Assembly: GCA_910575795.1 (NCBI GenBank) | Contig: CAJTGE010000017.1 | Location: 1-64,000 of the forward strand | DNA from: Clostridiaceae bacterium | GTDB lineage: Bacteria; Bacillota; Clostridia; Lachnospirales; Lachnospiraceae | Length of the DNA stretch: 64,000 bases | Direction: 5' to 3' | In this document: positions 42,874 to 51,699 of the stretch, in pieces | How the letters are laid out: every line of letters starts with the position of its first letter | How positions within the stretch are numbered: position 1 is the first letter of the stretch | Position numbers and translations under genes: made by a program | Notes under the pieces: model-generated | Told to the model about the DNA's origin: nothing | Seen by the model: only the letters and a program-made list of their open reading frames with translations | Database searches by the model: none

Positions 42874-44559
42874 ATGAACCGATTCAGGAAACAGGGACGT
42901 GATGGAGAATATAATTTTTGGCAGCCTGCCACTGACCTTATGACGGGCCTGGTCTTTATTCTGATGCTTCTGGTGGCTCTTTTGGGTCTGTATCTTTTAT
43001 ATACGCCGTCTCTGTTTGATGCAATGGAGCCATCGACAGAGGCATTGGCAGAGGAACAGGGGGATATTCCGGAGACAGGCGGCTACGGGGAATTGGAGGG
43101 CGACGGTGCGGACGAGGAAGAAGGAGACGGTTACGGGGACGGCGAAGACAACGAGGAAGGCGATGATGATGGGAATGGGGACGGGGACGGCGATGACGAC
43201 GGAGGAGACGGCTATGGCCCGGGAGACGAAGGCGTGAAATCAGCGGTTCTCGCAGAGCTGATCGATGGGGAGACAAGGCGGATCGTGAAGGCGGAGAATG
43301 TGAAATTTGAACTCCATGAGTCAAACGGCTCGCTCCAGATCCTGCATACATATTATCCGGAAAAGATCTCCTACCGCACGTTTGAAACGACAAAGGAGGG
43401 GATTTTTTACCTGCCGGAAAAGATCTGGAAGGGGACGTATTACTTCCGCGGGCTGACGGCCCCAGACGGCTACGATCCCGCGGACAACCAGTATTTCGAG
43501 ATCGGGGAGCTCTATGACTGGCCCGCCCCCTTCCTGGTTCAGATCCCGGTATTTCCGTCGAAAAATGTGATCCGAATCCAGATGACGGATGCGGAGAGCG
43601 GGATGGGAATAGGGGACGGCGTGTTTGAGGTGATCGCGGCAGAGGATATCCGGACACTGGACGGAACGGTGAGGTTCGGCAGAGGCCAGACGGTTGAGAG
43701 GATTACCTGTGATTCCAGCGGCTACGGCGAGAGCGGGGAACTGTATCTGGGAAACTATATCCTGAGGCAGGATCGAATCCCGCCGTATTATGCCGGCATA
43801 GAGGAGGAAGCGCAGGCCGTTGTGGAGAGAAAGACCGACACGGAGCCCGGACTCTGTGAGATCGGGACCGTAAAGACCAGAATCCGTGTCTGCCTGTCTG
43901 ACGAGCTCTTTCCGGAGCAGACGGTGGAAGGCGCCGGATTTCTGGTGACAAAAGAGGGGGATCCCACTTTTCAGGAGACGATGTACACAGACAGCCAGGG
44001 CGTTTTTGAGCTTACGGATCTGGATAAGAACGCGGTCTACCATATTGTACAGAAAACGGCGCCCGGGAATTACAGGGCTGACGAAACGGATCACAGGATA
44101 ACCGTGGAGGACGACGGCCGGATCGACGGCCAGCCGCAGACGACATTGGAACTCTCCAACCGGATGCTTAGAGTGGCCATAGGAGCGGTGGACGCAGTGC
44201 TCGGAAGCGGTATTCCGGATGTGGCTCTGGATCTTTATGACAGCGGGGATCACCTGCTCTTTTCCTGGGAGACCAGTGGAAATGAGCTTCTCTTTACGGA
44301 TCTCAAAGAGGGGTTCTATTATGTGGTGAAAAACAGGGATCCAGAGAAACGTTATGACCTCCAGGTGACGGACAGCAAAGAGCTCCAGACCTTACATATA
44401 CCTGTCATTACCTGGATGAGCGCGGCGGCAGTTGCCGGGGCGGCTGCCGGACTGGCTCTGCTGATCCTGCTGATCGTTTTCCTCGTGAAGACGGCCGCGA
44501 AATGCCGCAGGAAGGATGCCGCAGCTCTGAAGCAGTCAGAACAAGGGGACAGAGAGTAA
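42874..44559 (+). CDS. MotB-like membrane protein with Cna-B/SpaA-type domains
   Basis: The protein has 561 residues behind AAGGGGGAGGAC. One N-terminal helix begins FWQPATDLMTGLVFILMLLV; Asp21 lies where MotB and ExbD carry the proton-binding aspartate. A highly acidic Asp/Gly/Glu linker (about 60-130) leads to several prealbumin-like Cna-B repeats (about 150-500; GIFYLPEKIWKGTYYFRGLT, GVFELTDLDKNAVYHIVQKT). A second helix (about 512-540; AAAVAGAAAGLALLILLIVF) and a basic tail end the protein, instead of an LPxTG sortase signal. The peptidoglycan-binding OmpA domain of MotB is absent; the Cna-B array may contact the wall or polymer instead. Confidence 0.8.
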   Translation: MNRFRKQGRDGEYNFWQPATDLMTGLVFILMLLVALLGLYLLYTPSLFDAMEPSTEALAEEQGDIPETGGYGELEGDGADEEEGDGYGDGEDNEEGDDDGNGDGDGDDDGGDGYGPGDEGVKSAVLAELIDGETRRIVKAENVKFELHESNGSLQILHTYYPEKISYRTFETTKEGIFYLPEKIWKGTYYFRGLTAPDGYDPADNQYFEIGELYDWPAPFLVQIPVFPSKNVIRIQMTDAESGMGIGDGVFEVIAAEDIRTLDGTVRFGRGQTVERITCDSSGYGESGELYLGNYILRQDRIPPYYAGIEEEAQAVVERKTDTEPGLCEIGTVKTRIRVCLSDELFPEQTVEGAGFLVTKEGDPTFQETMYTDSQGVFELTDLDKNAVYHIVQKTAPGNYRADETDHRITVEDDGRIDGQPQTTLELSNRMLRVAIGAVDAVLGSGIPDVALDLYDSGDHLLFSWETSGNELLFTDLKEGFYYVVKNRDPEKRYDLQVTDSKELQTLHIPVITWMSAAAVAGAAAGLALLILLIVFLVKTAAKCRRKDAAALKQSEQGDRE

Positions 44560-44563
44560 ACAT

Positions 44564-46318
44564 ATGAATGATGGAATACAGATCCGGATCGGTGATCTTC
44601 TGTACGCGGTCGCCAAGCGCTGGAAGTGGGTGCTGGCCCTGTCTTTTGTGGGGCTTGGCCTGGGGATCGCGTTAAATGGGCTCACCTATATCCGTGGAAA
44701 ACATATGAATTATGAGATTACCTGTTCGGCTGCGGTCACATCCCAGTCTGCGGCAGGGACCTTTACAGGAAATTCCGAATACTTTAACCCCAATGATTTT
44801 TATCTGGCCCAGGATATGGTCGATGCAGCGGAATATGTTCTCCGAAGCGACCGCCTCCTTACGGATGCCGCCTCCCGGGCCGGTCTGTTAAACGCGGATC
44901 CGAAGACGATACGGGATCTCCTGGAGATTTCCCGCTATCACGACACACAGATTCTGGAAATGACGCTGCGCTGGAACAACGGGGATGAGGGAATCCGCCT
45001 GCTGAGCGGGATTCTGGACGCGGCAAAGGCCATCCTCCCGGAGACGCTGATGATCGGAGCGGTTTCTGTGATCGATGCGCCTTCGGCCGTGTATCTGATG
45101 AGCGGGGGCATGTACTCCAATCTGTGGGGATTTCTGATTATTGCAGGCTTTTTGATGGGAATCGGCATTGCGGTCCTGGATCTGATCATGCGGCCTACAC
45201 TGCTGAATCTGAACGATGTGGAGGATATCCTGGGGCTCGAAACAATCGGGACCATCCCGAGAGACGACTGGTTTTTCCAGAAAGGGCGGGGAATTCTGGT
45301 AAAGGATGGAGCGAAGAGTTCTCCGGCAGAGCAGAACTTTGCGTCCTCGGCGTATATTCTTCAAAATCTTCTGGGGTCAAAGGAAGAAAACCATTGTCTT
45401 TACATCACCTCCTCAGCGGACGGGGAGGGGAAGACCGCTGTGTCTGCCAATCTCGCGATCCATCTTTCGGATATGGGAAAAAAGGTGCTTTTATTGGATC
45501 TGGATACGAGAAATCCAAGCCTTGGCGGGCTTTTTCTGGATGCAGTGGATTACAGCCATTCCCTGAATGCCCTGTATAAGGGGGAGGCGACGCCCCAGGA
45601 GGCTGTCATTTCCCTGACCGGCTGCCTGGATTTTCTTCCGACCGTGCTGGAACGCAGCGCAATCCCCATGGATCAGGTGCTGTTTGATTTCATCAGCAGT
45701 ATTTCCGGGGACTATGAATATGTGCTCATCGACGCGCCGCCGGTCGGACGGGATTCGGATACCTTAAGCCTTAACCGGATTGCATCTGTGGTACTCTTTG
45801 TGGTGCGGTATGATATGGTGACGCTTTATGAGATCCAGAAGTCGATTGAAAAGCTGGATAAGTCCGGAACCCGGATTCTGGGCTGTATCGTCAATGGAAC
45901 CCAATCCTTCTGGGACGGCGGATTTTTTGCAGAAAAGGGGACGAAGGACAAGAAACAGGACAAAAAGAAGCATAAAAAAGGCGCGCCGATGCCGATGCCT
46001 GCGGCGGCCGGCGATAAAGAAAGAGTAAAAGAAAACGATAAAGCGCGGCAAAAGCCTGCGCCGGAGGCGGCGGGAAAGAAATCCGGGAGACGTGGGAGAC
46101 CGGAGGCCAAGGAGGCGGCCGGGGCAGGAAACAGGAGGCTCAGGAACCTCCTGGAGGAGCTGGACGAGACAGGCTCATCGCCGGAGTGGATGACGCAGAT
46201 GAGCGATGAGGAGGCGGTGTCTGCCCTGCTGCGCATGGGGACAGACGGAAGCTGGAAGCAGGACGGGCCGGAAACGGCGGGAGCATATGAGAGAGAAGAG
46301 TCGGATCAGAGAGAATAG
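44564..46318 (+). CDS. Polysaccharide co-polymerase fused to BY-kinase (Wzz-CpsD type)
   Basis: The protein has 584 residues. Wzz-type helices at about 18-40 and 188-210 enclose an extracellular loop. The kinase part has Walker A SSADGEGKTAVSANLA, A' VLLLDLDTRNPSL and Walker B YVLIDAPPVGRDSD. The C-terminus (from about 460) is a long Lys/Pro/Ala-rich tail with hardly any tyrosine, whereas bacterial tyrosine kinases usually end in a Tyr cluster. The protein should control chain length of the polymer. It starts 4 nt after the MotB-like gene and overlaps the polymerase gene. Confidence 0.9.
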   Translation: MNDGIQIRIGDLLYAVAKRWKWVLALSFVGLGLGIALNGLTYIRGKHMNYEITCSAAVTSQSAAGTFTGNSEYFNPNDFYLAQDMVDAAEYVLRSDRLLTDAASRAGLLNADPKTIRDLLEISRYHDTQILEMTLRWNNGDEGIRLLSGILDAAKAILPETLMIGAVSVIDAPSAVYLMSGGMYSNLWGFLIIAGFLMGIGIAVLDLIMRPTLLNLNDVEDILGLETIGTIPRDDWFFQKGRGILVKDGAKSSPAEQNFASSAYILQNLLGSKEENHCLYITSSADGEGKTAVSANLAIHLSDMGKKVLLLDLDTRNPSLGGLFLDAVDYSHSLNALYKGEATPQEAVISLTGCLDFLPTVLERSAIPMDQVLFDFISSISGDYEYVLIDAPPVGRDSDTLSLNRIASVVLFVVRYDMVTLYEIQKSIEKLDKSGTRILGCIVNGTQSFWDGGFFAEKGTKDKKQDKKKHKKGAPMPMPAAAGDKERVKENDKARQKPAPEAAGKKSGRRGRPEAKEAAGAGNRRLRNLLEELDETGSSPEWMTQMSDEEAVSALLRMGTDGSWKQDGPETAGAYEREESDQRE

Positions 46319-47630
46319 AAAGGAGCGGCAGGAGCGGTTTGTAAATGCCGCGATTGGATTTATCATGCTGGTCAGCCTGGGATTCCCGGGGAAATATGAG
46401 GTGATAGTGGGGGAGCAGGGCGATATGGCGTTTCAATACCTGTCCTTTGGCCTTCAGATCATGGTCATGCTGTCTGCCGGCAGAAATGTGATGGAGTGGC
46501 GTCTGGTGGACGTAAAGCTGCGGTACTGGTCCCTGTATCTGATGGCCGCCGTGTTTTTCGCCGGCTCCATGGCAGTGACCGGATATCCCAGGGAGCAGTT
46601 TGTCACCTGCGTCCGCTTTACCGTTCTTTTGCTGTTTGCCCTGTGGCTTTCAGAAAACCGGGAGCCGGAAGAAAATCTGAGGCTGTTCTGCATGGCCCAG
46701 GCGGTCTTTGCGGCGTCTGTACTGATGTTTATCGTTCTCTATCCGGACCGGGCATTCGTCCGGGAGGTGGGAGAACATGACTTTACCGGGATCCTCCGCA
46801 CAAAGAACAATGCGGCCGCGGAGGTTTCCTTCGGGCTGGTCCTTCAGGCCGCCCTTTATCGGATTATGAGGGACGAAGGAAAGCAGATCCCCAGGTGGTT
46901 TGTGATCCTGTCAGGCGCACAGCTTACGCTGCTTGCGCTGTGCAGCTCCGTGGGCGCTCTGGTTTATGCGGCGGTTCCGGCCTTTTTTGTGCTGGCGCTG
47001 TCCCGCCGCTGTGTGCGCGGGCTTCCTCTGGGGATCCTCTATGTGGCCGGAAGCGTGGGCTTTCTCATCGCGGTTCAGACAGTCATGCCGATTGCAGCGC
47101 CGGTTCTGGAGGCGATCGGAAAGGATGCGACCCTGACCGGGAGGATCCCGCTCTGGAGGCAGATCATACAGGTTATGACACAGCACAGGAGCTTTATGGG
47201 GTGGGGATTCTGCATGTTCTGGAGGGATCGGAGGGCGGTGGCTCTGATCCACACGGCGTTTTCACGGTATTCCTTTATGGGCTCCATGACCACCGGCGCG
47301 CACAATGTGCTGCTGGAGCTGTGGCTGGATACCGGGCTTTTTGGAGTCGCGGCCTTTTTTCTGGCCATGCTGGTGTCCACGAGCCAGATAAAGAGGCTGA
47401 AGGACGCGCAGTATGTGTTCTGTGCGGCGGTCATTCTGTGGTTTTTCCTTCACGGATTGCTGGAACGGGCCTTTTCCCCGTCCTCCTATCACACGCTTTC
47501 CCTGCTTATGGCCATGGGAACAGCCTGTAGGAAGCCGAAGCTCCGGGGAAGGAGATGGATCCGTGAGGAAGACAGGGAGCAGCCAATCGGGACAGAGGAA
47601 ACGTTTTACAAAAAAGAGGAGGAGATATGA
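46287..47630 (+). CDS. O-antigen ligase/polymerase-like membrane protein (Wzy)
   Basis: The protein has 447 residues from the ATG at 46287 (GGGAG upstream), overlapping the kinase gene by 32 nt. Ten or more helices and a long external loop with GRIPLWRQIIQVMTQHRSFM, GWGF and AHNVLLELWLDTGLFGVAAF are typical of the Wzy/WaaL family. In this context it polymerises lipid-linked repeat units. Confidence 0.82.
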   Translation: MREKSRIRENRKERQERFVNAAIGFIMLVSLGFPGKYEVIVGEQGDMAFQYLSFGLQIMVMLSAGRNVMEWRLVDVKLRYWSLYLMAAVFFAGSMAVTGYPREQFVTCVRFTVLLLFALWLSENREPEENLRLFCMAQAVFAASVLMFIVLYPDRAFVREVGEHDFTGILRTKNNAAAEVSFGLVLQAALYRIMRDEGKQIPRWFVILSGAQLTLLALCSSVGALVYAAVPAFFVLALSRRCVRGLPLGILYVAGSVGFLIAVQTVMPIAAPVLEAIGKDATLTGRIPLWRQIIQVMTQHRSFMGWGFCMFWRDRRAVALIHTAFSRYSFMGSMTTGAHNVLLELWLDTGLFGVAAFFLAMLVSTSQIKRLKDAQYVFCAAVILWFFLHGLLERAFSPSSYHTLSLLMAMGTACRKPKLRGRRWIREEDREQPIGTEETFYKKEEEI

Positions 47631-48325
47631 TGGCGCGGGAGGGGATGGAGGCTGTGCTGATGGCCGTCTTTCTGTTGGGCGGATATGCCGCCGCTTTGTC
47701 TGCCGTCTTTGGCAGGATGCGCGGGCAAAGAGGAAAGGGAGCGGCGGCGGCTGTTCTTTTTGCCGTGTTTTTTGTGTGCGGCATCATGTTATTTCTGGTT
47801 TCCCAGGCCATGGGGGGAATGGGGGCCGCCCTGTTTTTCCTTTTCATGGCAGTCTCTGCAGTAGCTTTTGGGGCGTTTTTCATTTTCTTAGCCAGCCATT
47901 TTCGCGAGATCAGAAAAGGAATGCTGTTCCTTTTCTTCGTGTATGTGCTTTCCGTGCTTTATATGACCGTGTTCTCCCGCCTCGGAATCCATAATGAGTC
48001 CGTGAAGCTGGAGATCTTTGGCACAGTGGCGGAGGCGATCCGGACCGGTTCCCCGGAGCCGGCGCGCCATCTGCTGCTGAACGGCGCTATGTTCGTACCG
48101 ATGGGACTTCTGCTTCCCATGGCGGAGCCGAAGCGCCTGGCGGGCGCTGGCTGCGTCCTGGCTGCGGGACTCGTTCTGTCCACATCAATTGAATCGGCGC
48201 AGATGATCTGGGAGATCGGCCAGTGTGATATCGATGATATTATCAGCAATACCCTGGGGGCGCTGACGGGCTTTATCATTTACGGGCTATTCTTCAGGAG
48301 GTATTATGAAACTATTGATGACTGA
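47627..48325 (+). CDS. VanZ-like membrane protein
   Basis: The protein has 232 residues behind GAGGAGGAG, with about six helices. The VanZ signature is seen in HLLLNGAMFVPMGLLLP and TSIESAQMIWEIGQCDIDDI then ISNTLGALTGF. VanZ proteins confer low-level glycopeptide tolerance and occur in polysaccharide operons; the biochemical role is not known. It overlaps both neighbours. Confidence 0.85.
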   Translation: MMAREGMEAVLMAVFLLGGYAAALSAVFGRMRGQRGKGAAAAVLFAVFFVCGIMLFLVSQAMGGMGAALFFLFMAVSAVAFGAFFIFLASHFREIRKGMLFLFFVYVLSVLYMTVFSRLGIHNESVKLEIFGTVAEAIRTGSPEPARHLLLNGAMFVPMGLLLPMAEPKRLAGAGCVLAAGLVLSTSIESAQMIWEIGQCDIDDIISNTLGALTGFIIYGLFFRRYYETIDD

Positions 48326-49433
48326 ACATTTTCTGCCGGAAAGCACGTATACCCTGGAGCTGGGAAAGGAGCTTAAGAATCTTTCAGAGCTCACGTGCTT
48401 TTGCAGGAAAGGGGCGGCCGTACCGATGGACGGGATCCGGTGGGTGGACGGCTTTTACGGGGGCGGGAAGAACATGTTTCACGCTGCGGCCTCATATCTG
48501 GCCGGGCTCTGTCGGCTGGCGCGGGAGATCCGGCGGGGCGGGTATGACATCGTTCATGTCCAGAGCTTTAAGAGCGCCGCATGGGAGATGCCCCTTTATC
48601 TGCGGGCGGGCAGGCATTACCGTTTTCTGGTGCATACGGTGCACAATCTTCTGCCCCATGAGGCGGTAAAGGCGGATCGAAAACGGTATCTGCGGTTTTA
48701 TAAAGCCTGTGATCTGCTGATCGTCCACAATGAACACTGTAAGCGGCTTCTGGAAGAAGAATACGGGATACGGCCGGGAAAAATCTGCGTCGTCCCGCAC
48801 GGCGCGTATACGCTTTCGGAAAGCGTCTGTGAAAGAACCCCAAGCGATACCGTACGTTTTCTGCAGTTTGGAATCTTCCGCCGGTATAAGGGGATCGATA
48901 TTTTGTTCCGGGCGCTGTCGCTGCTTTCAGAGGAGCAGAAAAAGGGGCTGCATGTGACCGTGGCGGGCGCGTGGTTTCCCAGGCTGGATCCTGTGGATTA
49001 CGAGGCGCTGGCAGAGAGCATGGGGCTGAGCGGGGTGGTTACGGTACGCCGCGGCCATATCCCTGACCAGGAGCTGGACAGCCTGTTCGCAGAGACGGAT
49101 TTCTGCCTTTTTCCTTACCGGCATATCTACGGCAGCGGAGCGCTTCTCATGGCATACAGCTACCAAAAGCCGGTGATCGCCAGCGATATCCCTGTGTTTG
49201 TCGAGGAAACGCAGGGGGGAAAAACCGGGATCCTCTTTGCGGGCGGGGATCCGCAGGCTTTAAAGGATGCCATCCTTCTGGCGGCCGGCTGGACAGACGA
49301 AGCGTATGCGCTCTGTCAGAAACGGATAGAGGAACTGACGAAAGGAAAATACAGTTGGAGAAATTCGGCAAACGCGCTGGCAAACGCGTATGGGGCGTTA
49401 GGGAAGAAGCAGGTGTCAGGCAGGCGATCATAA
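48306..49433 (+). CDS. Glycosyltransferase family 4
   Basis: The protein has 375 residues behind CAGGAGGT. GT-B fold with N-terminal acceptor domain (YDIVHVQSFKSAAWEMPLYL; HTVHNLLPHE) and C-terminal donor domain (FLQFGIFRRYKGIDILFRAL; FCLFPYRHIYGSGALLMAYS then YQKPVIASDIPVF). It is a retaining enzyme that adds a sugar to the lipid-linked repeat; donor not predictable. It overlaps VanZ by 20 nt and the flippase by about 79 nt. Confidence 0.87.
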   Translation: MKLLMTEHFLPESTYTLELGKELKNLSELTCFCRKGAAVPMDGIRWVDGFYGGGKNMFHAAASYLAGLCRLAREIRRGGYDIVHVQSFKSAAWEMPLYLRAGRHYRFLVHTVHNLLPHEAVKADRKRYLRFYKACDLLIVHNEHCKRLLEEEYGIRPGKICVVPHGAYTLSESVCERTPSDTVRFLQFGIFRRYKGIDILFRALSLLSEEQKKGLHVTVAGAWFPRLDPVDYEALAESMGLSGVVTVRRGHIPDQELDSLFAETDFCLFPYRHIYGSGALLMAYSYQKPVIASDIPVFVEETQGGKTGILFAGGDPQALKDAILLAAGWTDEAYALCQKRIEELTKGKYSWRNSANALANAYGALGKKQVSGRRS

Positions 49434-50914
49434 AAAATATGGCCTGGTCCATGCTGGCGGTATTGGTCAATTCCTGTATGAAGCTGCTGCTCACTCCCTA
49501 TGTGATCCGCAATATCGGAGTGGGAGCTTATGGCTATGTTTCGCTGGCAGTCACATTTACCAGCTATATTGATATTATTTCCGTGAGCCTGAATGCGTTC
49601 GCGGGGAGGTTTATATCCATGGCGTACCATGGCGGCGACCTGGAGCGGGCGAACCGATACTATTCTTCCACGATCATGGCGGATTTACTGCTGTCAGCCG
49701 CCGCCCTGGTTCCCGGCGCTTTGGTGATTGCCTGTCTGGGTCCGGTTTTAAACGTCCCGGATGCTCTGACCGGTGATGTGCGGCTTTTGTTTGCGATGAT
49801 GCTGCTCAAATATCTGCTCACAATCATGCGGACTGCGTTTGATACAGCGGCCTTTATCGCAGACCGGCTGGATCTGGCGGAGAAAAAGCAGAGTATTTCC
49901 TGTCTGATCCAGGCAGGCGTCCTGTTTGCCGCCTGCGGGATTCTGCCTCCCCATGTGTGGTATGTGGGAGCCGCTGCGGCTGCGGCCGCGCTCTACCTTC
50001 TGGCGGCCAATTACCGTCTGTGCCGCCGTCTGACGCCAAAGCTTTCCTGCACCCGCGGCGCCTGGTCTTTCGCGGCGGTGAAGGAGATAGCGGCAGCCGG
50101 GATCTGGACGTCTCTGAACAATCTGGGAAATGTGTTAAACAGCGGGCTGGATCTTCTGATCACGGATCTGATGTTAGACGCAGCCGCCCTAGGAGGGATT
50201 TCCGTGGCGAAGAACCTGGTGCTGCTCTGCAGCGTCATTGTCATGAAGCTCAGCGACGCCTTCCGGCCCAGGATGCTGCGGCTCTATGCAGAGAAGCGGA
50301 TGGAGACCTTTGCCGGGCTCTGTCAGACCGCCATCGGGATCGTGGGAATCACCTGCAGCTTTATCACAGGGATGTTTTATATCTGCGGCTATGACTTTCT
50401 GGCCCTGTGGCTGCCGGGGCAGGACACGGAATTTCTCTTTAAGGCTTCCATGATCGTGTTTTTGGGCGATATGGCCCCGGCGGCCGTAAAGCCCCTCTAT
50501 TATGTCTATACGCTGACCAAAAGGGTGAAAGCGCCGTGTATGATCACGCTTTTGATGGGCAGCGCCAATGTGATCGCCATGTATCTGCTGATCCGGTTTA
50601 CGGATCTTGGCCCCTATGCGGTGATACTGACGACGCTGGCGGTTAATTTGATACATTTCATGGATGCCCCCCTGTACTCGGCCCACTGTCTCGGTATTCC
50701 GCTCACGAGCTTTTATCCGGCGGTTCTGCGCCATCTGCTGGGGATGGGCTGCGGGTTTCTGGCGGCCGGCGGCTTAAAACACATCATGCCAGAAGCGGGA
50801 AGCTGGGTCGGGCTGGCGGCAAAGGGCGCTGTTTCCGGCGTCCTTCTGGCCTCTCTGCTGGCAGCCGTATGGCTTTTGTCCGCGGGGATTTGGAAGGGAG
50901 GAGAGCACAGGTGA
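49355..50914 (+). CDS. Polysaccharide flippase (Wzx/MVF-like)
   Basis: The longest frame starts with TTG at 49355 behind AAAGGA inside the preceding gene; an ATG at 49439 is the first residue near the helices and is an alternative. It has twelve to fourteen helices (SMLAVLVNSCMKLLLTPYVI; GIWTSLNNLGNVLNSGLDLL). It belongs to the MOP exporters and should flip undecaprenyl-linked units to the polymerase. It overlaps the WecG/TagA-like gene by 4 nt (GTGA). Confidence 0.83.
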   Translation: MEKFGKRAGKRVWGVREEAGVRQAIIKNMAWSMLAVLVNSCMKLLLTPYVIRNIGVGAYGYVSLAVTFTSYIDIISVSLNAFAGRFISMAYHGGDLERANRYYSSTIMADLLLSAAALVPGALVIACLGPVLNVPDALTGDVRLLFAMMLLKYLLTIMRTAFDTAAFIADRLDLAEKKQSISCLIQAGVLFAACGILPPHVWYVGAAAAAAALYLLAANYRLCRRLTPKLSCTRGAWSFAAVKEIAAAGIWTSLNNLGNVLNSGLDLLITDLMLDAAALGGISVAKNLVLLCSVIVMKLSDAFRPRMLRLYAEKRMETFAGLCQTAIGIVGITCSFITGMFYICGYDFLALWLPGQDTEFLFKASMIVFLGDMAPAAVKPLYYVYTLTKRVKAPCMITLLMGSANVIAMYLLIRFTDLGPYAVILTTLAVNLIHFMDAPLYSAHCLGIPLTSFYPAVLRHLLGMGCGFLAAGGLKHIMPEAGSWVGLAAKGAVSGVLLASLLAAVWLLSAGIWKGGEHR

Positions 50915-51699
50915 AAAAGCAGGCGTTACTCAATACATACGTCAATAATCTGACCATGCAGGAGGCGGTCCGGGAGCTGATGGACCGCCTGCGTGAGAGG
51001 AGGGTTTCCTATGTAGTGCCCGTGAATGTGGACGTTCTGGTCAAGATGGAGACAGACTCTTACTTAAAGGAGATCGCCGGCCGGGCGGATTTAACACTGG
51101 TGGACGGGACACCGCTTTTGTGGATTGCAGGGCTGTCCGGCAAACCGGTAAAGCAGAGAATTTCCGGATCCGATCTGGCGCCGGCGCTTATGGAGGAGGC
51201 GGCAAAGCACGGGTATTCCGTATATATTCTGGGCGGCATGGGAGATGTGCCGGAGAAGGCGGCTGCGATGGTAAAAAAGACATGGAAAGGGATACGGATC
51301 GCCGGGTTCTGCGCGCCGCCGTCCGGCTTTGAGAGGGATGAGGGTGAACTGGAAAGGATCAATGAGCGGATCCGGGCGGCAGAACCGGATATCCTGCTGG
51401 CCTGTTTTGGCTGTCCGAAGCAGGAAAAATGGGTGTATGAAAACTACAGGAGGACATCGGCAATTGTCACCATCTGCGCGGGGGCGACGGTAGATTTTCT
51501 GGCGGGAACGGCGCGCCGCGCGCCGCGCTGGGTCAGCCGCATGGGGTTTGAGTGGTTTTATCGGTTTTTGCAGGAACCGCGCCGTTTGTTCAGGCGGTAT
51601 TTTGTGGACGATTTAAAGATCGTTCCCATGATCTGGAAATACGGCGCAGGGCCAAAAGCAGGAAAAAAGGGAGGAGGCGGCATATGCCGGGGAAGGTAG
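50911..51699 (+). CDS. WecG/TagA/CpsF-family glycosyltransferase
   Basis: The protein has 262 residues from the GTG at 50911 behind GAAGGGAGGAG. GT26 signatures: VVPVNVDVLVKMETD-like YVVPVNVDVLVKME, LTLVDGTPLLWIAGLSGKPV, YSVYILGGMGDVPEKAA, LLACFGCPKQEKWVYEN and ICAGATVDFLAGTARRAPRW. Family members transfer N-acetylmannosamine or a related sugar onto lipid-linked GlcNAc. Confidence 0.9.
   Translation: MKKQALLNTYVNNLTMQEAVRELMDRLRERRVSYVVPVNVDVLVKMETDSYLKEIAGRADLTLVDGTPLLWIAGLSGKPVKQRISGSDLAPALMEEAAKHGYSVYILGGMGDVPEKAAAMVKKTWKGIRIAGFCAPPSGFERDEGELERINERIRAAEPDILLACFGCPKQEKWVYENYRRTSAIVTICAGATVDFLAGTARRAPRWVSRMGFEWFYRFLQEPRRLFRRYFVDDLKIVPMIWKYGAGPKAGKKGGGGICRGR

Noticed and set aside
43110..43230. 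Asp/Gly/Glu-rich stretch as an RTX repeat
   Set aside because: The composition is similar, but the nonapeptide GGxGxDxUx periodicity is absent; treated as an acidic linker.
43321..44253. 310-codon minus-strand frame over the MotB/Cna-B gene
   Set aside because: Shadow of biased codons, no domain and no start signal.
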